In this document: positions 12,540 to 24,515 of the stretch, one piece after another
How the letters are laid out: each line of letters starts with the position of its first letter
Numbering within the stretch: position 1 is the first letter of the stretch
From: Candidula unifasciata
Lineage: Eukaryota > Mollusca > Gastropoda > Stylommatophora > Geomitridae
DNA length: 64,000 nucleotides
Reading direction: 5' to 3'
Assembly (NCBI GenBank): GCA_905116865.2
Contig: CAJHNH020004890.1
Location: forward strand, 450,001-514,000
Made by a program: the position numbers and the translations under genes
Notes under the pieces: generated by a model
What the model saw: only the letters and a program-made list of their open reading frames with translations
What the model was told of the DNA's origin: nothing
Databases searched by the model: none

Positions 12540-13379
12540 GTCCTCCCTGTCTCTGTCACAGACCCCACCCCTCCATCCCCACACACTGTTAAACTGAACA
12601 AGCTGTGATTCCTAACAGTGTGCAACTGGCAAAGGATCAGTTAATGGATGTTACTGTCAAGGGACCAGATATCGTGTAAAGCATATCCGATATCGGTATT
12701 GTTCACTTCCAACCCTCAGGGGGCATGCGTCGGCAGGTTGTGGGCGCCCGGTAGCAGAAACATGGCCACAGACTGACCAGAAAGCGGGACTCGGGAGAAC
12801 ACGCCAGGAAATGCACACAACGAAATATCAGACATTTTCTATTTCATACTTCAGTCACATATTCTTACTTTTGCTCTGGCTTTTTCATTCACATTGTTTA
12901 ATGACATGTTAGTTTTGTCGTTTATAACTCTTTATGTTCCATTGGAACCGATATTTAATTTTTAAAGCGTAAGGGTTCAACTTCTAGGAAAAGAATTAAT
13001 AAAAAGCAAACATATCATAAACAATTCAGTCAAACAGAAGATGTGTCTCAGAGCAGTGTCAAAGAGACTAAGCTCGTCGTGGTTTACCGGACATTACTAA
13101 ATGCTGTCACTAGTTATACCAAACCAAGGCTCCTCAATGACTTTGTTGTTTAGACACCCACTGAATACTTCATTGAATTGGGAAAAAAAGATTTTCCTTG
13201 CTTGAGACAGAACGGGTTGCAAAACAGTTTGACTGCTTGCGTCAGAAAGGTTACAAGCACACAGGAAAATATACACACTACATAAGCGCGTATATTATAC
13301 CAAAACACATTAAATAGCATTTTGGGCACCCTAACTAAACAGGACACGAAACGAGAGACACATGTGTTTATGAGAGTGT

Positions 13380-13382
<3 letters not shown>
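12540..13382. other. Unassigned sequence with a displaced array unit
   Basis: At 13087-13115 the text ATTACTAAATGCTGTCACTAG is one unit of the 41-bp array of 10800-11356, more than 1.7 kb away, followed by flank similar to 11380-11430. Otherwise nothing is recognisable. Confidence 0.5.

Positions 13383-13435
<53 letters not shown>
13383..13435. repeat. (GA)n microsatellite
   Basis: About 26 uninterrupted GA dinucleotides. A C-run of about 15 follows at 13490-13504. Confidence 0.97.
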
Positions 13436-13438
<3 letters not shown>

Positions 13439-13854
13439 AAAGAAAAGAGAGAGAGGATTGACAGATCGGGACAAGGATGAATGAAGTCTCCCCCCCCCCC
13501 CCCCAACCATAGTGACAGAAGACGAAAGTTTTCTTGGATTAACTGGCACATACATCTTCCCAAACTGGGACAATCTTTAGTGGCACCTGTCTGGGTCCAT
13601 TTGTAGATCGCTCACGGAGACTCCGGGCAAATATAACCTTGATCTGGTCAGGGGTATCACCGGGTGGTACAGACCTAGATATAGGGGTCATGGGACTCTG
13701 GCTGTCCATGGTTAGACAGGGGATCTTGGGAGTCTATTTAGAACTAGACACCATGAGTCATTGCCACGTGACTGTTCGGACCTGGATCAGAGGGATCGGT
13801 GTCTGAATGCACAGAACCAGACAGACAGATGGGTCATGATGGATCTGATGCCCA
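13436..13854. other. Unassigned sequence
   Basis: Apart from the C-run at 13490-13504, nothing is recognised. Confidence 0.4.
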
Positions 13855-14386
13855 GAAACACATGCAAACACACACACAAACACACACACATGCGCACAGA
13901 CACACACAGACATATACATACAAACATATATAGACACACACAGACACAAGAATCTGCAGACACAAACACACACACAGACACACACAGAGAAACATGCATA
14001 CACATACACATGCAGACACATACACATAGATATACACACACATACACACAAATGCAGACACTAAAACCTGCAGACATACACACAAGATACATACACATAC
14101 AACCCATATGCATACACGCAAACACTCGCAGATCACAAACACACACGCAGATACTCACATAGACACATACATACACAAAGACACACACACGTAGACGCAT
14201 ACGCAGACATACATACAAATAGGCGCACACACAGTTATACGCAGACACACAAATACACACGCCGACACATATACACACACGCCGTCACATACACACACGC
14301 AGACACATATACACACACGCAGACACACATGCAGAGATACATGCAGACACATTCAGAGAAACACACACAGACACACACACAGATAT

Positions 14387-14477
<91 letters not shown>

Positions 14478-14729
14478 CATACAAACACAGACACACACGC
14501 ATGCAGACACACACACACATAGGCACATACAGACAGACAGACACACACACACAAACACAACAAAGACACACACAAACACCAACACACATGCTGGCACACA
14601 CACGCAGACACACTCAGAAAAATTTAAACACATACACACAGATACATATGCATACACATACACACTCTCATTCACGCACAAACACATTCACACATCACAA
14701 ACAGACACGCACATACACACATCACAAAC

Positions 14730-14794
<65 letters not shown>
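13855..14794. repeat. Long CA/ACAG/GA compound microsatellite
   Basis: Degenerate CA-rich DNA with ACACAGAC and ATACACA variants, a pure (ACAG)n block of about 80 bp at 14394-14476, more CA-rich DNA, then (GA)n at 14733-14794. It gives Cys/Val-rich and His/Thr-rich frames of up to 163 codons on the two strands, which are composition artefacts. Confidence 0.95.
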
Positions 14795-14796
<2 letters not shown>

Positions 14797-15497
14797 CAAG
14801 GACATTTTAATCACTGATAAGGTCGATATATATTTTGTTTAGTATAAAATACGGTTACTCCAGGGAAAAAAAAGATGTGCCTATCTCTAGGTGACTAACT
14901 AATAAAACATATGTCATTAAACATCCACTACAACATGCTCATTCTGTGTGAACCCTTGTGATTCTTCCCAAGCCATTCGTTGTTTATCCATCTGCAGTAT
15001 CTTCACTGCTCACTGATGCTTTCCCACTGCGTCCTCTGTCCGTTAGGCAAAGCCCTTATTTGTCTAGGATGCGTCCATGATGTGACACGGGACGTGCTAA
15101 TGTAAAGGTTGTCTACTTTCTCCGACACATCCGCTAATTGACCAAGCAGGCTGTATAAATAGAGGTGGGTACGATCAATATTAGGGCACCTGGTTACAGA
15201 TAAACTCGTTGGGCATTTAGAGATGCAAATACGTACTTCACGTTCGTGCAGTCAACGCCTGAATACTGCCCAAAAGTTGATGTAGAACTGAAAGACACGA
15301 CTTCCTATGTTAACATCTTCACTTAACAGACAACTAAAGACTAATGGGTGACACTAAGCTGGACTAGTAAAGTGACTTATTGCGGAGCTGCTGAGAAACA
15401 ACTTTATTTGTTATATCTATTTGTAGTTTTCTTCTTCTTCAGAAAACAGGAAGTGAATAAGAATGAACAACAACATCAACCGCCGCCTTGCCGCCGC

Positions 15498-15538
<41 letters not shown>

Positions 15539-16394
15539 GTAATGAGAGTTAAGCGTCTGAGAGAAAAAAAAACACCAAATACATGTGTTAGCAACACGTC
15601 CAGCTGTATCTTTGTATTTATATCTTAAGATGGCCGTGGTAGCAACACCAGTTCTGAAATTTCATGCGTTAACTGTGGAAGCTTTTCCTAACGCGGGCGG
15701 GTCTTGCTAACACACTCAACAGTTTACGTCAGACAATACACTTTATAAGACGAGAAGAGGGGAGCAGTGACAAGACTAACCAAGAATAAGATGCAAAGAT
15801 AGCAACAAGTGAACTCTACAGCAGTTTCAAATGTCTACAGCCGAGGCAGCCAGAAGAGCAAGGGTATAAATGCCTCCAGCTCCAGGGTAAACAGGTACAT
15901 CAATAATTAGGCACCACAGATTCTTCCACAACGTAAACACAGGAATGTGGTGTTGACCACATCATCTCATGAAGTCGCCGCATGGAAAATACTAGAATAG
16001 GTTTTCAAAAGGTTTTAATGTGAGAGAGTCGGCTGCAGTGCCCGGAGTTACAACATAATATACGGCTGGGTCCCTTTCCACAGAACAGCTTACCATAATA
16101 ATACATACTTGAAAGCGTAACGATTGGCACCCGTATGTGCAGAATAAACCATATAACTACCCTAATTTGTAAATGATCAGAACAGACACGCCCAAAAAAG
16201 TTCATGTTTGTTAATAATACCGGTTCGACTGCATTGATAGGGCATCTTTTTAGAAATGATTGGGGTACTAGGGAATCCCACAGACAATTATTAACTAAGT
16301 TAAAGTCATGCATTGTAGAGTTTTAAATGGGGAGAAAAAAAAACAGATACATTTAAAATAAATACAGGTGGGAGATAAGGATGTCTTTGGATAT
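14795..16394. other. Unassigned sequence with one (CA)20
   Basis: A clean (CA)n run lies at 15498-15537. GTTGACCACATCATCTCATG near 15952-15971 resembles a fragment of the SINE body seen at 52792-53078, but is too short to call. No genes recognised. Confidence 0.45.
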
Positions 16395-17190
16395 CTCCCA
16401 TGTTTACTGGCAATATACTGGATTATGAAGAAAGTAACTGCTAACACCAAGAATGGAATTCAGTAGACCTCTACAAAACAGCTTGAAGATCTAGACTTCG
16501 CTGATGATATTTCTTTTCTGTCTCACTCACGGAATCAGATGCGAGATATATTAAACATACTAGTTGCAAGATCACACGAGCTAGGTCTGAAAATCAATAT
16601 GTGAAAGACAAAAGATAATGAGAAAAAATCATGCAAATAGTAATGTGGTTTCTCTTATAATGGTATCCCGTTCTAAGACGTGGAGTCGTTCACCTATCTA
16701 GGCCGCAATGTAGATAAAAATGGGGGACTGATAAAGATTTTAAAATATAAATACAAAATCCAAGAGGAGCTTTCATAGCATTAGGGCATTTGTGAAGGTC
16801 AAAAGAGATCCCCCAAAAATACTACGCTTAAAATTTTTAATTATAATGTCAAACCACGACTGCCGTATGGAGCGGAATCATGGAGAACAACTAGGCCAAT
16901 TACTAATAAACTATAAATATTAAATAACTGGTGTCTGCGCAGAATAGAGGGAATTAAATGGTATACTTGAATAACTAGCATAGAGCTCTTGGAGAGAACT
17001 TAAAAAAAAAAAAAGTTCAAGTGGACCAACATGTGAAAAAAAGTCGCTGGCGTTGGACAGGACACACTTAAGAAAACGAGAACAATTTAACTAAAATGTC
17101 TTTGCACTGGAACCCATAGGTGCACAGAATTAAAGGAAGAACAAAAAATAGGTGGATAAAGTAGCTTGAGAGTGAAGTTTAAAAGATGGC
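16395..17190 (+). mobile_element. LINE family A remnant, copy A1
   Basis: Plus-strand reading in several frames follows copy A3 almost residue by residue: VTANTKNGIQ, then LDFADDISFLSHSRNQM with the catalytic FADD codons at 16497-16508, then SFTYLGRNVDKN, GAFIALGHL, and further on RTHLRKREQ and [10 protein letters not shown]. It covers the RT palm end through thumb and C-terminal tail, with more than ten stops and shifts, so it is an old copy. It stops at 17190, where the (TA)n microsatellite begins, before the C-terminal motif KDRTTW seen in other copies. Confidence 0.88.
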
Positions 17191-17193
17191 GAG

Positions 17194-17378
<185 letters not shown>

Positions 17379-17466
17379 CTACCTCTATGCTATCTTGCCC
17401 TCCCCTCTGTCCCTGTTAGGTATTGTCTACTATATATTTTGTTTTCTCGCCTTTTCCCCCTATGCC

Positions 17467-17484
17467 GGGGGGGGGGGGGGGGGG
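17467..17484. repeat. G18 homopolymer
   Basis: Eighteen G in a row, just 3' of the family I remnant on its coding strand. Possible quadruplex former and sequencing-error hotspot. Confidence 0.95.
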
Positions 17485-17841
17485 ACCTCTCACTTGCTGC
17501 TGTAAAAACTTATGATTTGTTATATAAATTCCTCATCACCAAACCACACCCCGAATCTTGATTGTCTTACTATGTCTGCTATTGTGGCTTCATCCGACAC
17601 TGGTTTGTAGCGATGCTTCACAATGACTGATCCAACTCCGCTGAGAGTCTTGGTCAGCCCATATAATCGCTCACTGTCTGGCATTTGAGAATCACTTAGA
17701 CTCTTACATGAATATCCTCGCTGGCTGTCTCCCACTTGCGCTCACCTGTTATATGTTGGTTTTTTTTATTCTTTGGCTAACCCCGTAGTGTTCTTGTTTA
17801 GCGACACATTGTTTAACTTGCTGTTCTTGCATTCTGATCAT

Positions 17842-18077
17842 ATTATTATCAAATACTTCTCGTCCTTTTTAGGATGAAATTTGTCGTTCTTTGAAGCCCT
17901 ACTCTGGCTTTTGCCAGGGGCCGCAATATAGCCTGGCCTAAATATGGCCTAAAGGCTGAACGCGGTTTCTGGGACCTCTCCACGGTGATCCTCACCCACA
18001 TGATGGCACTTTGTGTCATCGGGTGTTTATCGCTTGTCTTATGTCCTGGTGGGGTAGAAAGTCAGTCAGTCAGTCAG
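17842..18077 (+). mobile_element. Element S, copy S1 (non-autonomous)
   Basis: A 236-bp insertion flanked by the 9-bp direct repeat TCTGATCAT (17833-17841 and 18078-18086). It shares most of its length with the reverse complement of 37374-37603. Near its 5' end is a hairpin with arms TCGTCCT and AGGATGA (17860-17877); inside is a second stem CTGGC-TTTT-GCCAG. It ends in GGGGTAGAAA followed by (GTCA)n. There is no coding capacity and no clear Pol III A/B box. The direct repeat, oriented microsatellite tail and lack of terminal inverted repeats favour a retroposed SINE-like element, but this is inference. Confidence 0.85.
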
Positions 18078-18911
18078 TCTGATCATGGTTGCAGATTCAC
18101 AGTTCTCAATTGTTTCACGCAAACGTCTTGAATCTCGTAGAGAATTCAGTCTATCAGCCTAGTCCATGGCTTGTCCGGCTTTCACAGTAACCTTTACCTG
18201 CAGGTCTAATAGCTTGCTCATTTCCTTGTATCCTCCACATGTCCTGGCAAGAAAATGAAACAAATATTTGTCAGCCGTGAACGCCGTAGAGCCACCAACC
18301 ACTGCCTTTGGACCCAGACCTTTTCTATCTTCCTGAGCAGACTTATCGAGTCACTGAGAAAGCATGTCCCAGTTAAAGTCTGTGTCTCTACCCATGTTAC
18401 TGCTTTATTTACTTACAACAATGACCTCCATAGGCAGACTAATTGTAGTTACGGCAAAAGGTCCAGAATCTACAATCACAACTCTCCTTCTAACCTGAGC
18501 TGTGAAATCCCACGGGCTTCTAACATGGCATCTGTGTAAATGACAGCATCACCCTCTAGAAAATTCTCGAAAATCAAGGCTTGAACTTCGGCTTCCACAG
18601 CAGCCGGACTCTGTTATTTGTATTTTCTGTCTAGTTGGACGCAAACAGCAAAGGATGCACAGCACTCTGAAGGCACTTGCGCCCACTCCTCGCAGGGTTC
18701 TATGTCCTCAAGTGAACATACATGCAAAATAATATCCCCAGCTTGCCCATTTATGATTTCCCTCTTTTTTAACCTGCTTTTCTTTTTATTGTCTTAACTT
18801 TACTAAGCAATAGATGCAGTGTGTCCGCGCTGACTGTGAGATACGCACGGGCTCGGGAAATGTGTTTTCTGTCTTCCATGGCTGAAAAATCACGAAGGTA
18901 GTACATCACGC

Positions 18912-19905
18912 TGCGTTCTATATATCTTGTACATCCAAGTATAATGCGCATAGCCTCGTTCTGTATCTCTTGTACACCCAAGTATAATGCGCATAGCCTC
19001 GTTCTGTATCTCTTGTACACCCAAGTATAATGTGCACAGCCTCGTTCTGTATCTCTTGTACACCTAAGTATAATGTGCACAGCCTCGTTCTGTATCTCTT
19101 GTACACCCAAGTATAATGCGCATAGCCATGTTCTGTATCTCTTGTACACCCAAGTATAATGCGCACAGCCTCGTTCTGTATTTCTTGTACACCCAAGTAT
19201 AATGCGCACAGCCTCGTTCTGTATCTCTTGTACACCCAAGTATAATGCGCATAGCCTCGTTCTGTATCTCTTGTACACCCAAGTATAATGCGCATGGCCA
19301 TGTTCTGTATCTCTTGTACACACAAGTATAATGCGCACAGCCTCGTTCTGTATCTCTTGTACACCCAAGTATAATGCGCACAGCCTCGTTCTGTATCTCT
19401 TGTACACCCAAGTATAATGCGCACAGCCTCGTTCTGTATCTCTTGTACACCCAAGTATAATGCGCATAGCCTCGTTCTGTATGTCTTGTACACCCAAGTA
19501 TAACGTGCATAGCCATGTTCTGCATCTCTTGTACACCCAAGTATAATGCGCATAGCCTCGTTCTGTATCTCTTGTACACCCAAGTATAATGCGCATGGCT
19601 TGTTCTGCATCTCCTGTACGCCCAAGTATAATGCGCATAGCCTCGTTCTGTATCTCTTTTACACCCAAGTATAATGCGCATAGCCATGTTCTGTATCTCT
19701 TGTACACCCTAAGTATAATGCGCATGGCTTGTTCTGTATCTCTTGTACACCCAAGTATAATGCGCATAGACTCGTTCTGCATCTCTTGTACACCCAAGTA
19801 TAATGCGCATGGCTTGTTCTGTATCTTTTGTACACCCAAATATAATGCGCATAGCCATGTTCTGTATCTCTTGTACACCCAAGTATAATGCGCATAGCCT
19901 CGTTC
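18912..19905. repeat. 43-bp tandem repeat, about 23 copies, inside LINE I
   Basis: The minus-strand unit reads CAGAACGAGGCTATGCGCAT followed by TATACTTGGGTGTACAAGAG and ATA. Because 43 is not a multiple of 3, three units give a 43-residue protein repeat, which keeps a 369-codon frame open. The unit is the codons for QNEAMRIILGCTRD of the RT thumb, and the array is bordered on each side by the expected neighbouring thumb sequence. Confidence 0.95.
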
Positions 19906-20469
19906 TTTATCCTTTCCATCCTTTCCGTCTGCGTATAGCTGAGAGTCAGGATCGTTATCGCGTATTCAAGGACCGGATCCTGGAAAAGAAGACATAAATG
20001 ACGCTGCAATTAGATGATGCTGCTCACAGTTTGCAGCCGCCATTACTCTCATCGCAGCGAAACTCCGCTTAGCTTGCACATAATGACGATGAAGACGATG
20101 ATAATGACAATAATGCTGATAATGCTGATGATGTATATACGCCGGCGATGTCTTATTTTCGATTTTAACTGTTGGGAACTATGTGTGTAACTGTCAAATA
20201 CGGTTTCTGTTCGGAAATTTCCTTACATTTCCAACTATAAAGGCGGGGAGAGAACACCGAAAAGGCCAGTTTGCAAAAAATAAAAAATACTAATAATAAA
20301 AATTATGTAACCTTTCGTTGCTGCATATATTACATATCTCCATATACATATGTGTCTGGCCTTATCTTTACAGTTGGGAATTCCAAGTGTTTATGTCTGT
20401 CTGAATACTGCCTTTCCGGTGTCTTTTGTTTCTGTCTCTCTGTGAGCTGTTTTGTGCACACAGTTTTTT

Positions 20470-20690
20470 TCTTCTTCTGCTTTTTTAACCCCAACGGAGC
20501 ATAGGCCCTCAACCAACTCACACCAAGTCATTCTACCCTTCGATATCGCATGCAGCTTTGCCTATGTCCTTCCCATCTTTTTAAGTTCACTATCTAGCTT
20601 CCTTTTCCACGTTTTGTCTTCTTTTCTGTTTTTTTTTCCCATATACAGTTTACTTTGGAAATATAGTGTTACCCTGAGAAAGTCACGTTG
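20470..20690 (-). mobile_element. LINE family A 3' end, copy A2
   Basis: Matches the 3' end of copy A3 on the minus strand: GGAGCATAGGCCCTCAACCA and ACTCACACCAAGTC are shared. Translation gives TWKRKLDSELKKMGRT, equivalent to TWRRELENEVRKIGRT in A3. Only about 220 bp remain, so the copy is severely 5'-truncated. Confidence 0.88.
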
Positions 20691-20699
20691 GAGGTGAAA

Positions 20700-20984
20700 G
20701 AGCTCTTGACAACCGTTTGGGTAACTGATCCACATAAAACACTTGTGGGCGAAATTAGCCAACATTTGCAAGAAGATTTCATTTGGCTACAAAATGACTG
20801 AGCACAACCAACATTCATTACGAATAATTGCACATTCGGGTGACTTGCTTGCCCTCTCTTGCAGCATGAAGCCACATTTGCTGATTACAATATTTCCATA
20901 TCTGGCTGGGAAACAGGTTCGGTAGTGCAGTGAGGGTGGCGCTAAAGCGGACAGAACTGGTGTCGTTTTACATGCGACTTTAGA
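20700..20984. other. Unassigned sequence
   Basis: Nothing recognised. Short overlapping open frames only. Confidence 0.35.
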
Positions 20985-21260
20985 CTTGCCGGTGTAGTGG
21001 CTTGAAGCTCGCCTGCACGTCAGGATGTCTAGGGTTCCAATCTGCACAGATTGAATTTGTGTTTCTTCAAAACTGACCTTGGCTGCCAGATCGACCTAGC
21101 CTAACCTGGGTACCAGATACTGGCATGGGTAGTCAAGACTACATCCCCCACCGTGTTGGGTTCGAGTCCGTATCGAGGCGGATTTTTATACATGAGCGCT
21201 AGGACCCGAGTCAACCCAGGCTAAAATAAGTAACCAGGAAATGAAATGGGAAGTCAAGAT
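20985..21260 (+). mobile_element. tRNA-derived SINE, two truncated copies joined
   Basis: The first copy (20985-21148) has a tRNA-like head with a degenerate B box (GGGTTCCAATC), then the body GACCTTGGCTGCCAGATCGA and GGGTACCAGATACTGG, which matches the intact copy at 52792. Directly after comes a second head with a good B box (GGTTCGAGTCC at about 21151) and another body (CGAGTCAACCCAGGCT, GGGAAGTCAAGATGG). This looks like insertion of one copy into, or next to, the other. Confidence 0.75.
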
Positions 21261-21519
21261 GGTCTACAGACGGCCGGTATCAAGTCGGCAGATCATTCTC
21301 GAATGTCAAATGAGTTATACAATTATTGGCCTAACAGATGCGATATGCGCCAACGGCGCGAAAACCTTTTACTTACTGATCTGGCCAGGTTTTACACACA
21401 ACAGCTTCAGCAGCATGTCCTTGAAATACACGAAATGGGTCATGGAAAAGCGTGCTGACAGAGGCTGGACTGGCGTTCCTAAACGTTAACGACTCTTTTT
21501 TGCTGTTTGTGTGGTTTAA

Positions 21520-21600
21520 AAGGAAAAAGAAGTAAGGGACCCTTTTCCATGCGTTCAGGTGTACTGGGTATATGGGGCTAGACCTATATTTGTGTGGTTT
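21520..21600 (-). mobile_element. SINE 3' tail fragment
   Basis: The reverse complement gives AATATAGGTCTAGCCCCATA and GCATGGAAAAGGGTCCCTTA, matching the end of the SINE at 53020-53075 (CAGGTCTAGTC and GCGTGGAAAAAGGTCC). Only the tail is present. Confidence 0.7.
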
Positions 21601-22004
21601 TACTCGGCAATTTTACCTTTGGTAGTTTTCCAGAATTGAATTATATGAGATCATATCTTTCTCAAAGTCGACGCAAAGAGGTTTGTTACCAAATCGTCTA
21701 CAGCTGACTTGTAACAGTTGATGCCGTTTAGTTTGTCCATGTCTGTCTCCAGCCTTATTATAGTTGATGCCATGTGGAGTTTACCCGTGTCTTTCTACTG
21801 CCTTGTATCTTGTCATTTACGAATTAGTTTTAAGCCGTTTGTTCTTTCATGCCATGATGCCAGACTGTCCAGTATCTTTAGGCTTGGACTAGCTCTGTGT
21901 CTTGTTTCTTCCATTTCATGTATTTGCCAAGTACTCTTTCAAATAACGTTCGCCTTTTCGCGACAGTAACTGTAGTCAAAATAAATTACCTTCTTCGCAA
22001 ATGT
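21601..22004. other. Unassigned sequence
   Basis: Nothing recognised. The 83-codon frame at 21718-21969 has no family resemblance. Confidence 0.35.
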
Positions 22005-22254
22005 GGCGCATCGGCCATATGGTACTAGACTCATTTGTAAAGACCAGTGGACACTCATCTGTTGATGTGGTCAACACCACGCACTCGCCGCCCCTTCCAC
22101 TGACCTTCCAGGACATTGCTAGGCAACCATTTCAGGACGTGTCAACGTGTGAGCGAAGGTGATTTGTTTGTTTCCAAATCCAGTGTTAGTAGGGATTCGA
22201 GTCTAGGACTTTTGCGGCCACCGGCGAGCATCTAACCACTAAGCTATCGCGACT
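22005..22254 (-). mobile_element. tRNA-derived SINE with intact A and B boxes
   Basis: On the minus strand the head reads GAGTCGCGATAGCTTAGTGG, containing the A-box consensus TAGCTTAGTGG. The B box ACTCGAATCCC follows at the expected distance. The body carries GACCACATCAACAGATGAGT and the tail CTAGTACCATATGG, both shared with the copies at 44095 and 52792. Old copy, but Pol III promoter elements are still readable. Confidence 0.82.
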
Positions 22255-23608
22255 CTTAGTCGGTACCTGTCGTCAGTCGTGAGTCGAGGTTCTAACATCA
22301 CCCTAGACAGGTCGCATCATAACTATTGTTTTCTTGTGCCAGTAGAAATCATACACAACGTCTCTCACTGTCCCACTTGAAAACTACTGTAAAACGCGTC
22401 AGTCCCGGCCAAATCGTGAAGCTAGCACGTGCAAACTGAAAATGCATAAGGCATGTGTTAGATGTGCCAACATTAACGTCTCACACCAGACATGCATCTC
22501 ACTATTTGACAAAAACTTCAATTAGAAAAGCCGCTATTGTATCCGCAAAAGAACACGTCAGTAGCTAGGCCATTAGGTCGATACTATAAATGTTTTAGCC
22601 CGCGAGTCTTACCCTATTATACACGCAAGGAAGAACATTACAGAAATGACTGGAAAGTTATCTGTGAATTCCACTCAAGCAATTCTGGAATTATTATATC
22701 TTTTTCACGGAATTATGAGCGCTTCACTTGTTCGCTCTTTCGGCAGTCACATCGATCAAGCACTGCTGTGAGAAACGTGTAAAATATTCAACACTTCTCT
22801 TATACTTGAGACTATCTTGAACTTATACTAACATCAAATAATGATTACTTGTGTGTGATTGTGTGTTAAGACGTGTTGTGTAATAATTAATACGTGCCCA
22901 CAGAAATAAGTCGTTTTGTGTAGTAAATATTAGTTTGATTTGATTTGATTTGCTTTACATTGCTTGTTACAGTGTGTAATACAGAGTGTGAACAACAGAC
23001 AACAGACTAGCTGGCCTCACCGCCGGAATTACTGGTGCCAACGGAATTGGAACTCTTCGTTTGCTGATAAAGATGGAGACAGAGCGCTTATGGAAGTGCC
23101 CCGAGTGCTATGATGTCGATTCTTGATTCATCATTCATCATGCATGTAGCAAATATAGGATCAGAGGTGGAATTCGAAAGATGACCGTGTAAATCAGGGG
23201 TTTGGAGTGTCTGTCCGCGGGTCGTATAAGGTCAGCGAAATCCATTGTTACGGCCCTGCCAAGACAACAACTAATGTTTGCCCAAATATAGCTGGCTAAT
23301 TATTTTGTATAACCCCTGACTGTTATAAATATTCTGTAGTCAGCTTCACCTTCATGCTTTACCCTACGGTCCATTTTTGGCTGGCACAACCTAGGAACCC
23401 AGTTCTATGATTAACACTCGCCTCGATGTGGATGTAAACGCTAGACCTTCTGGTCAACGGGCAAGTATCGAGTAAAGGCCACTTCCACTTCCATTTCATA
23501 AAGGAACGGAGGCATTTAGTTCAAGTACTTCTAGTACGACGGAAATAAGTCATTTTATGTACTTCTAGTATGACAGAGACAGCAGCTATCACATGTTTAT
23601 GGCTAGGG
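22255..23608. other. Unassigned sequence
   Basis: No array or coding domain. A short run of TTGATTTGATTTGATTTGC lies near 22930-22950. The region 23370-23490 contains GGCTGGCACAACCTAGG-like text weakly reminiscent of SINE bodies, too diverged to assign. Confidence 0.4.
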
Positions 23609-23715
23609 CAGCGGTTCCTAATCTGCCGGTCGCTACTTTCTGTCGAACGACCGGTTTACATAGGTCGCCTAAGACCATCGGACAACACATATTCATTGAA
23701 GTTATTCAGGAAAAT
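23609..23715 (+). mobile_element. hAT MITE fragment
   Basis: Begins CAGCGGTTCCTAATCTGCCG, the terminal form seen (reverse-complemented) at the right end of the MITE at 42338-42532, and continues with GGTCGCCTAAGACCATCGGA, CACATATTCATTGAAGTTAT, colinear with that copy in the opposite orientation. Only one end is present. Confidence 0.75.
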
Positions 23716-23944
23716 GCATGCGATACCTCTTGGATTTTCCCACAATGGAAAACAGAATCGAGATATCCAGGGCTGTTGCTTTTCTCAAAGTTAAATCAGA
23801 CCATCGACACCCACTTTATGAGGAATTGTTCAATAAAAATATATATATATATATATATATATACTGATACAGTGATAAAATCAGTGACCATGCTTTGACT
23901 ATAGCGGGTTGACAAAATCCAGAAGTACCCTCTCCGGAAACTAT

Positions 23945-24250
23945 CTTGGCTGTACAGACTAGGCCGCCAGGGTGAGAGGGAATGAAAGAGTCGACAAACT
24001 GGCCGTGTCTGCAGTGGCTGGTGGAGGAAAAAGTATGAATAGGGTAGACCTACTGAAGGCGCTGCCTTCCACATTCGTACCGAAAAAAGGGTCAGCGATG
24101 TTAAACCGCCTGCTGGAAATGGGTACTAGAGTCAAGCACACAGAAACCGGTTGAGCGGCAAAGAAAGCAGATATACCAGTCGACTCTTACTGAGTATGTT
24201 GAGCATGTAGACAGTGAAATGGCTGCAACATTGGAGGACGGAAAACGAAT
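23945..24250 (+). mobile_element. LINE RNase H C-terminal fragment (family I-like)
   Basis: Plus-strand translation gives ARVRGNERVDKLAVSAVAGG and MNRVDLLKAL (frame 23972-24154), the form expected at the end of a LINE RNase H (GNERADxLA) and its linker. The rest decays. It continues into the duplicated block at 24249. Confidence 0.75.
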
Positions 24251-24515
24251 GTGTCGGACCGATGTGCTAAATATCGATACGAGAATCAAATAACAAGTAA
24301 CCATTTAACAAAGAGAGATTCCGCTGTCACAGATCACAGAGACATAACAGCTACAAAAAAAAACTATCGATACATGACACGCATGGGTCGGACCGATGTG
24401 CTAAAATATCGAGACTTGAAACAAATAACAAGCAACCATTCAACAAAGAGAGATTCCGCTGTCACAGATCACAGACACACAACAGCCATAGAAACTATCG
24501 ATACACGACAAGCAT
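24249..24515. repeat. About 135-bp direct duplication
   Basis: Two adjacent copies start at TGTCGGACCGATGTGCTAAA (24250) and GGGTCGGACCGATGTGCTAA (24385). Both contain AAAGAGAGATTCCGCTGTCA and end near ACTATCGATACA. Roughly 90 percent identical by eye. Confidence 0.9.

Larger units (their letters stand above)
17490..20015 (-). mobile_element. LINE family I remnant: RT thumb plus RNase H
   Basis: Minus-strand pseudogene of a LINE with a C-terminal RNase H. From 5' to 3' on the minus strand: the thumb sequence LEYAITILTL and ERIKNEAMRIILGCTRDT (about 19890-19960), a 43-bp array (18912-19905) built from those codons, then the thumb continuation YYLRDFSAMEDRKH and RAYLTVSADT (18790-18910). Next comes an RNase H start, QALIFENFLEGDAVIYTDA (about 18510-18575), with FTAQV and PMEVI following in another frame. 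After that, FLSDSISLLRKIEKVW and RRSRLTNICF lie at about 18260-18390. The element S insertion (17842-18077) comes next. The tail contains [19 protein letters not shown] (frame 17520-17735). Multiple shifts and stops. The palm with the catalytic aspartates is not present, so the copy is 5'-truncated. The RNase H places it outside RTE-type LINEs lacking that domain; the exact clade is unknown. Confidence 0.85.

Noticed and set aside
13758..14687. Cys/Val-rich and His/Thr-rich frames up to 163 codons
   Set aside because: Artefacts of the CA/ACAG microsatellite.
18769..19878. 369-codon minus-strand frame
   Set aside because: It is the 43-bp array read through three frames in turn, with scraps of a LINE thumb at its ends.
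21130..22260. Possible tRNA genes (good B boxes at 21151 and in 22195-22254)
   Set aside because: The heads do not fold into a full cloverleaf by eye and are followed by the shared SINE body, so they are SINE heads.
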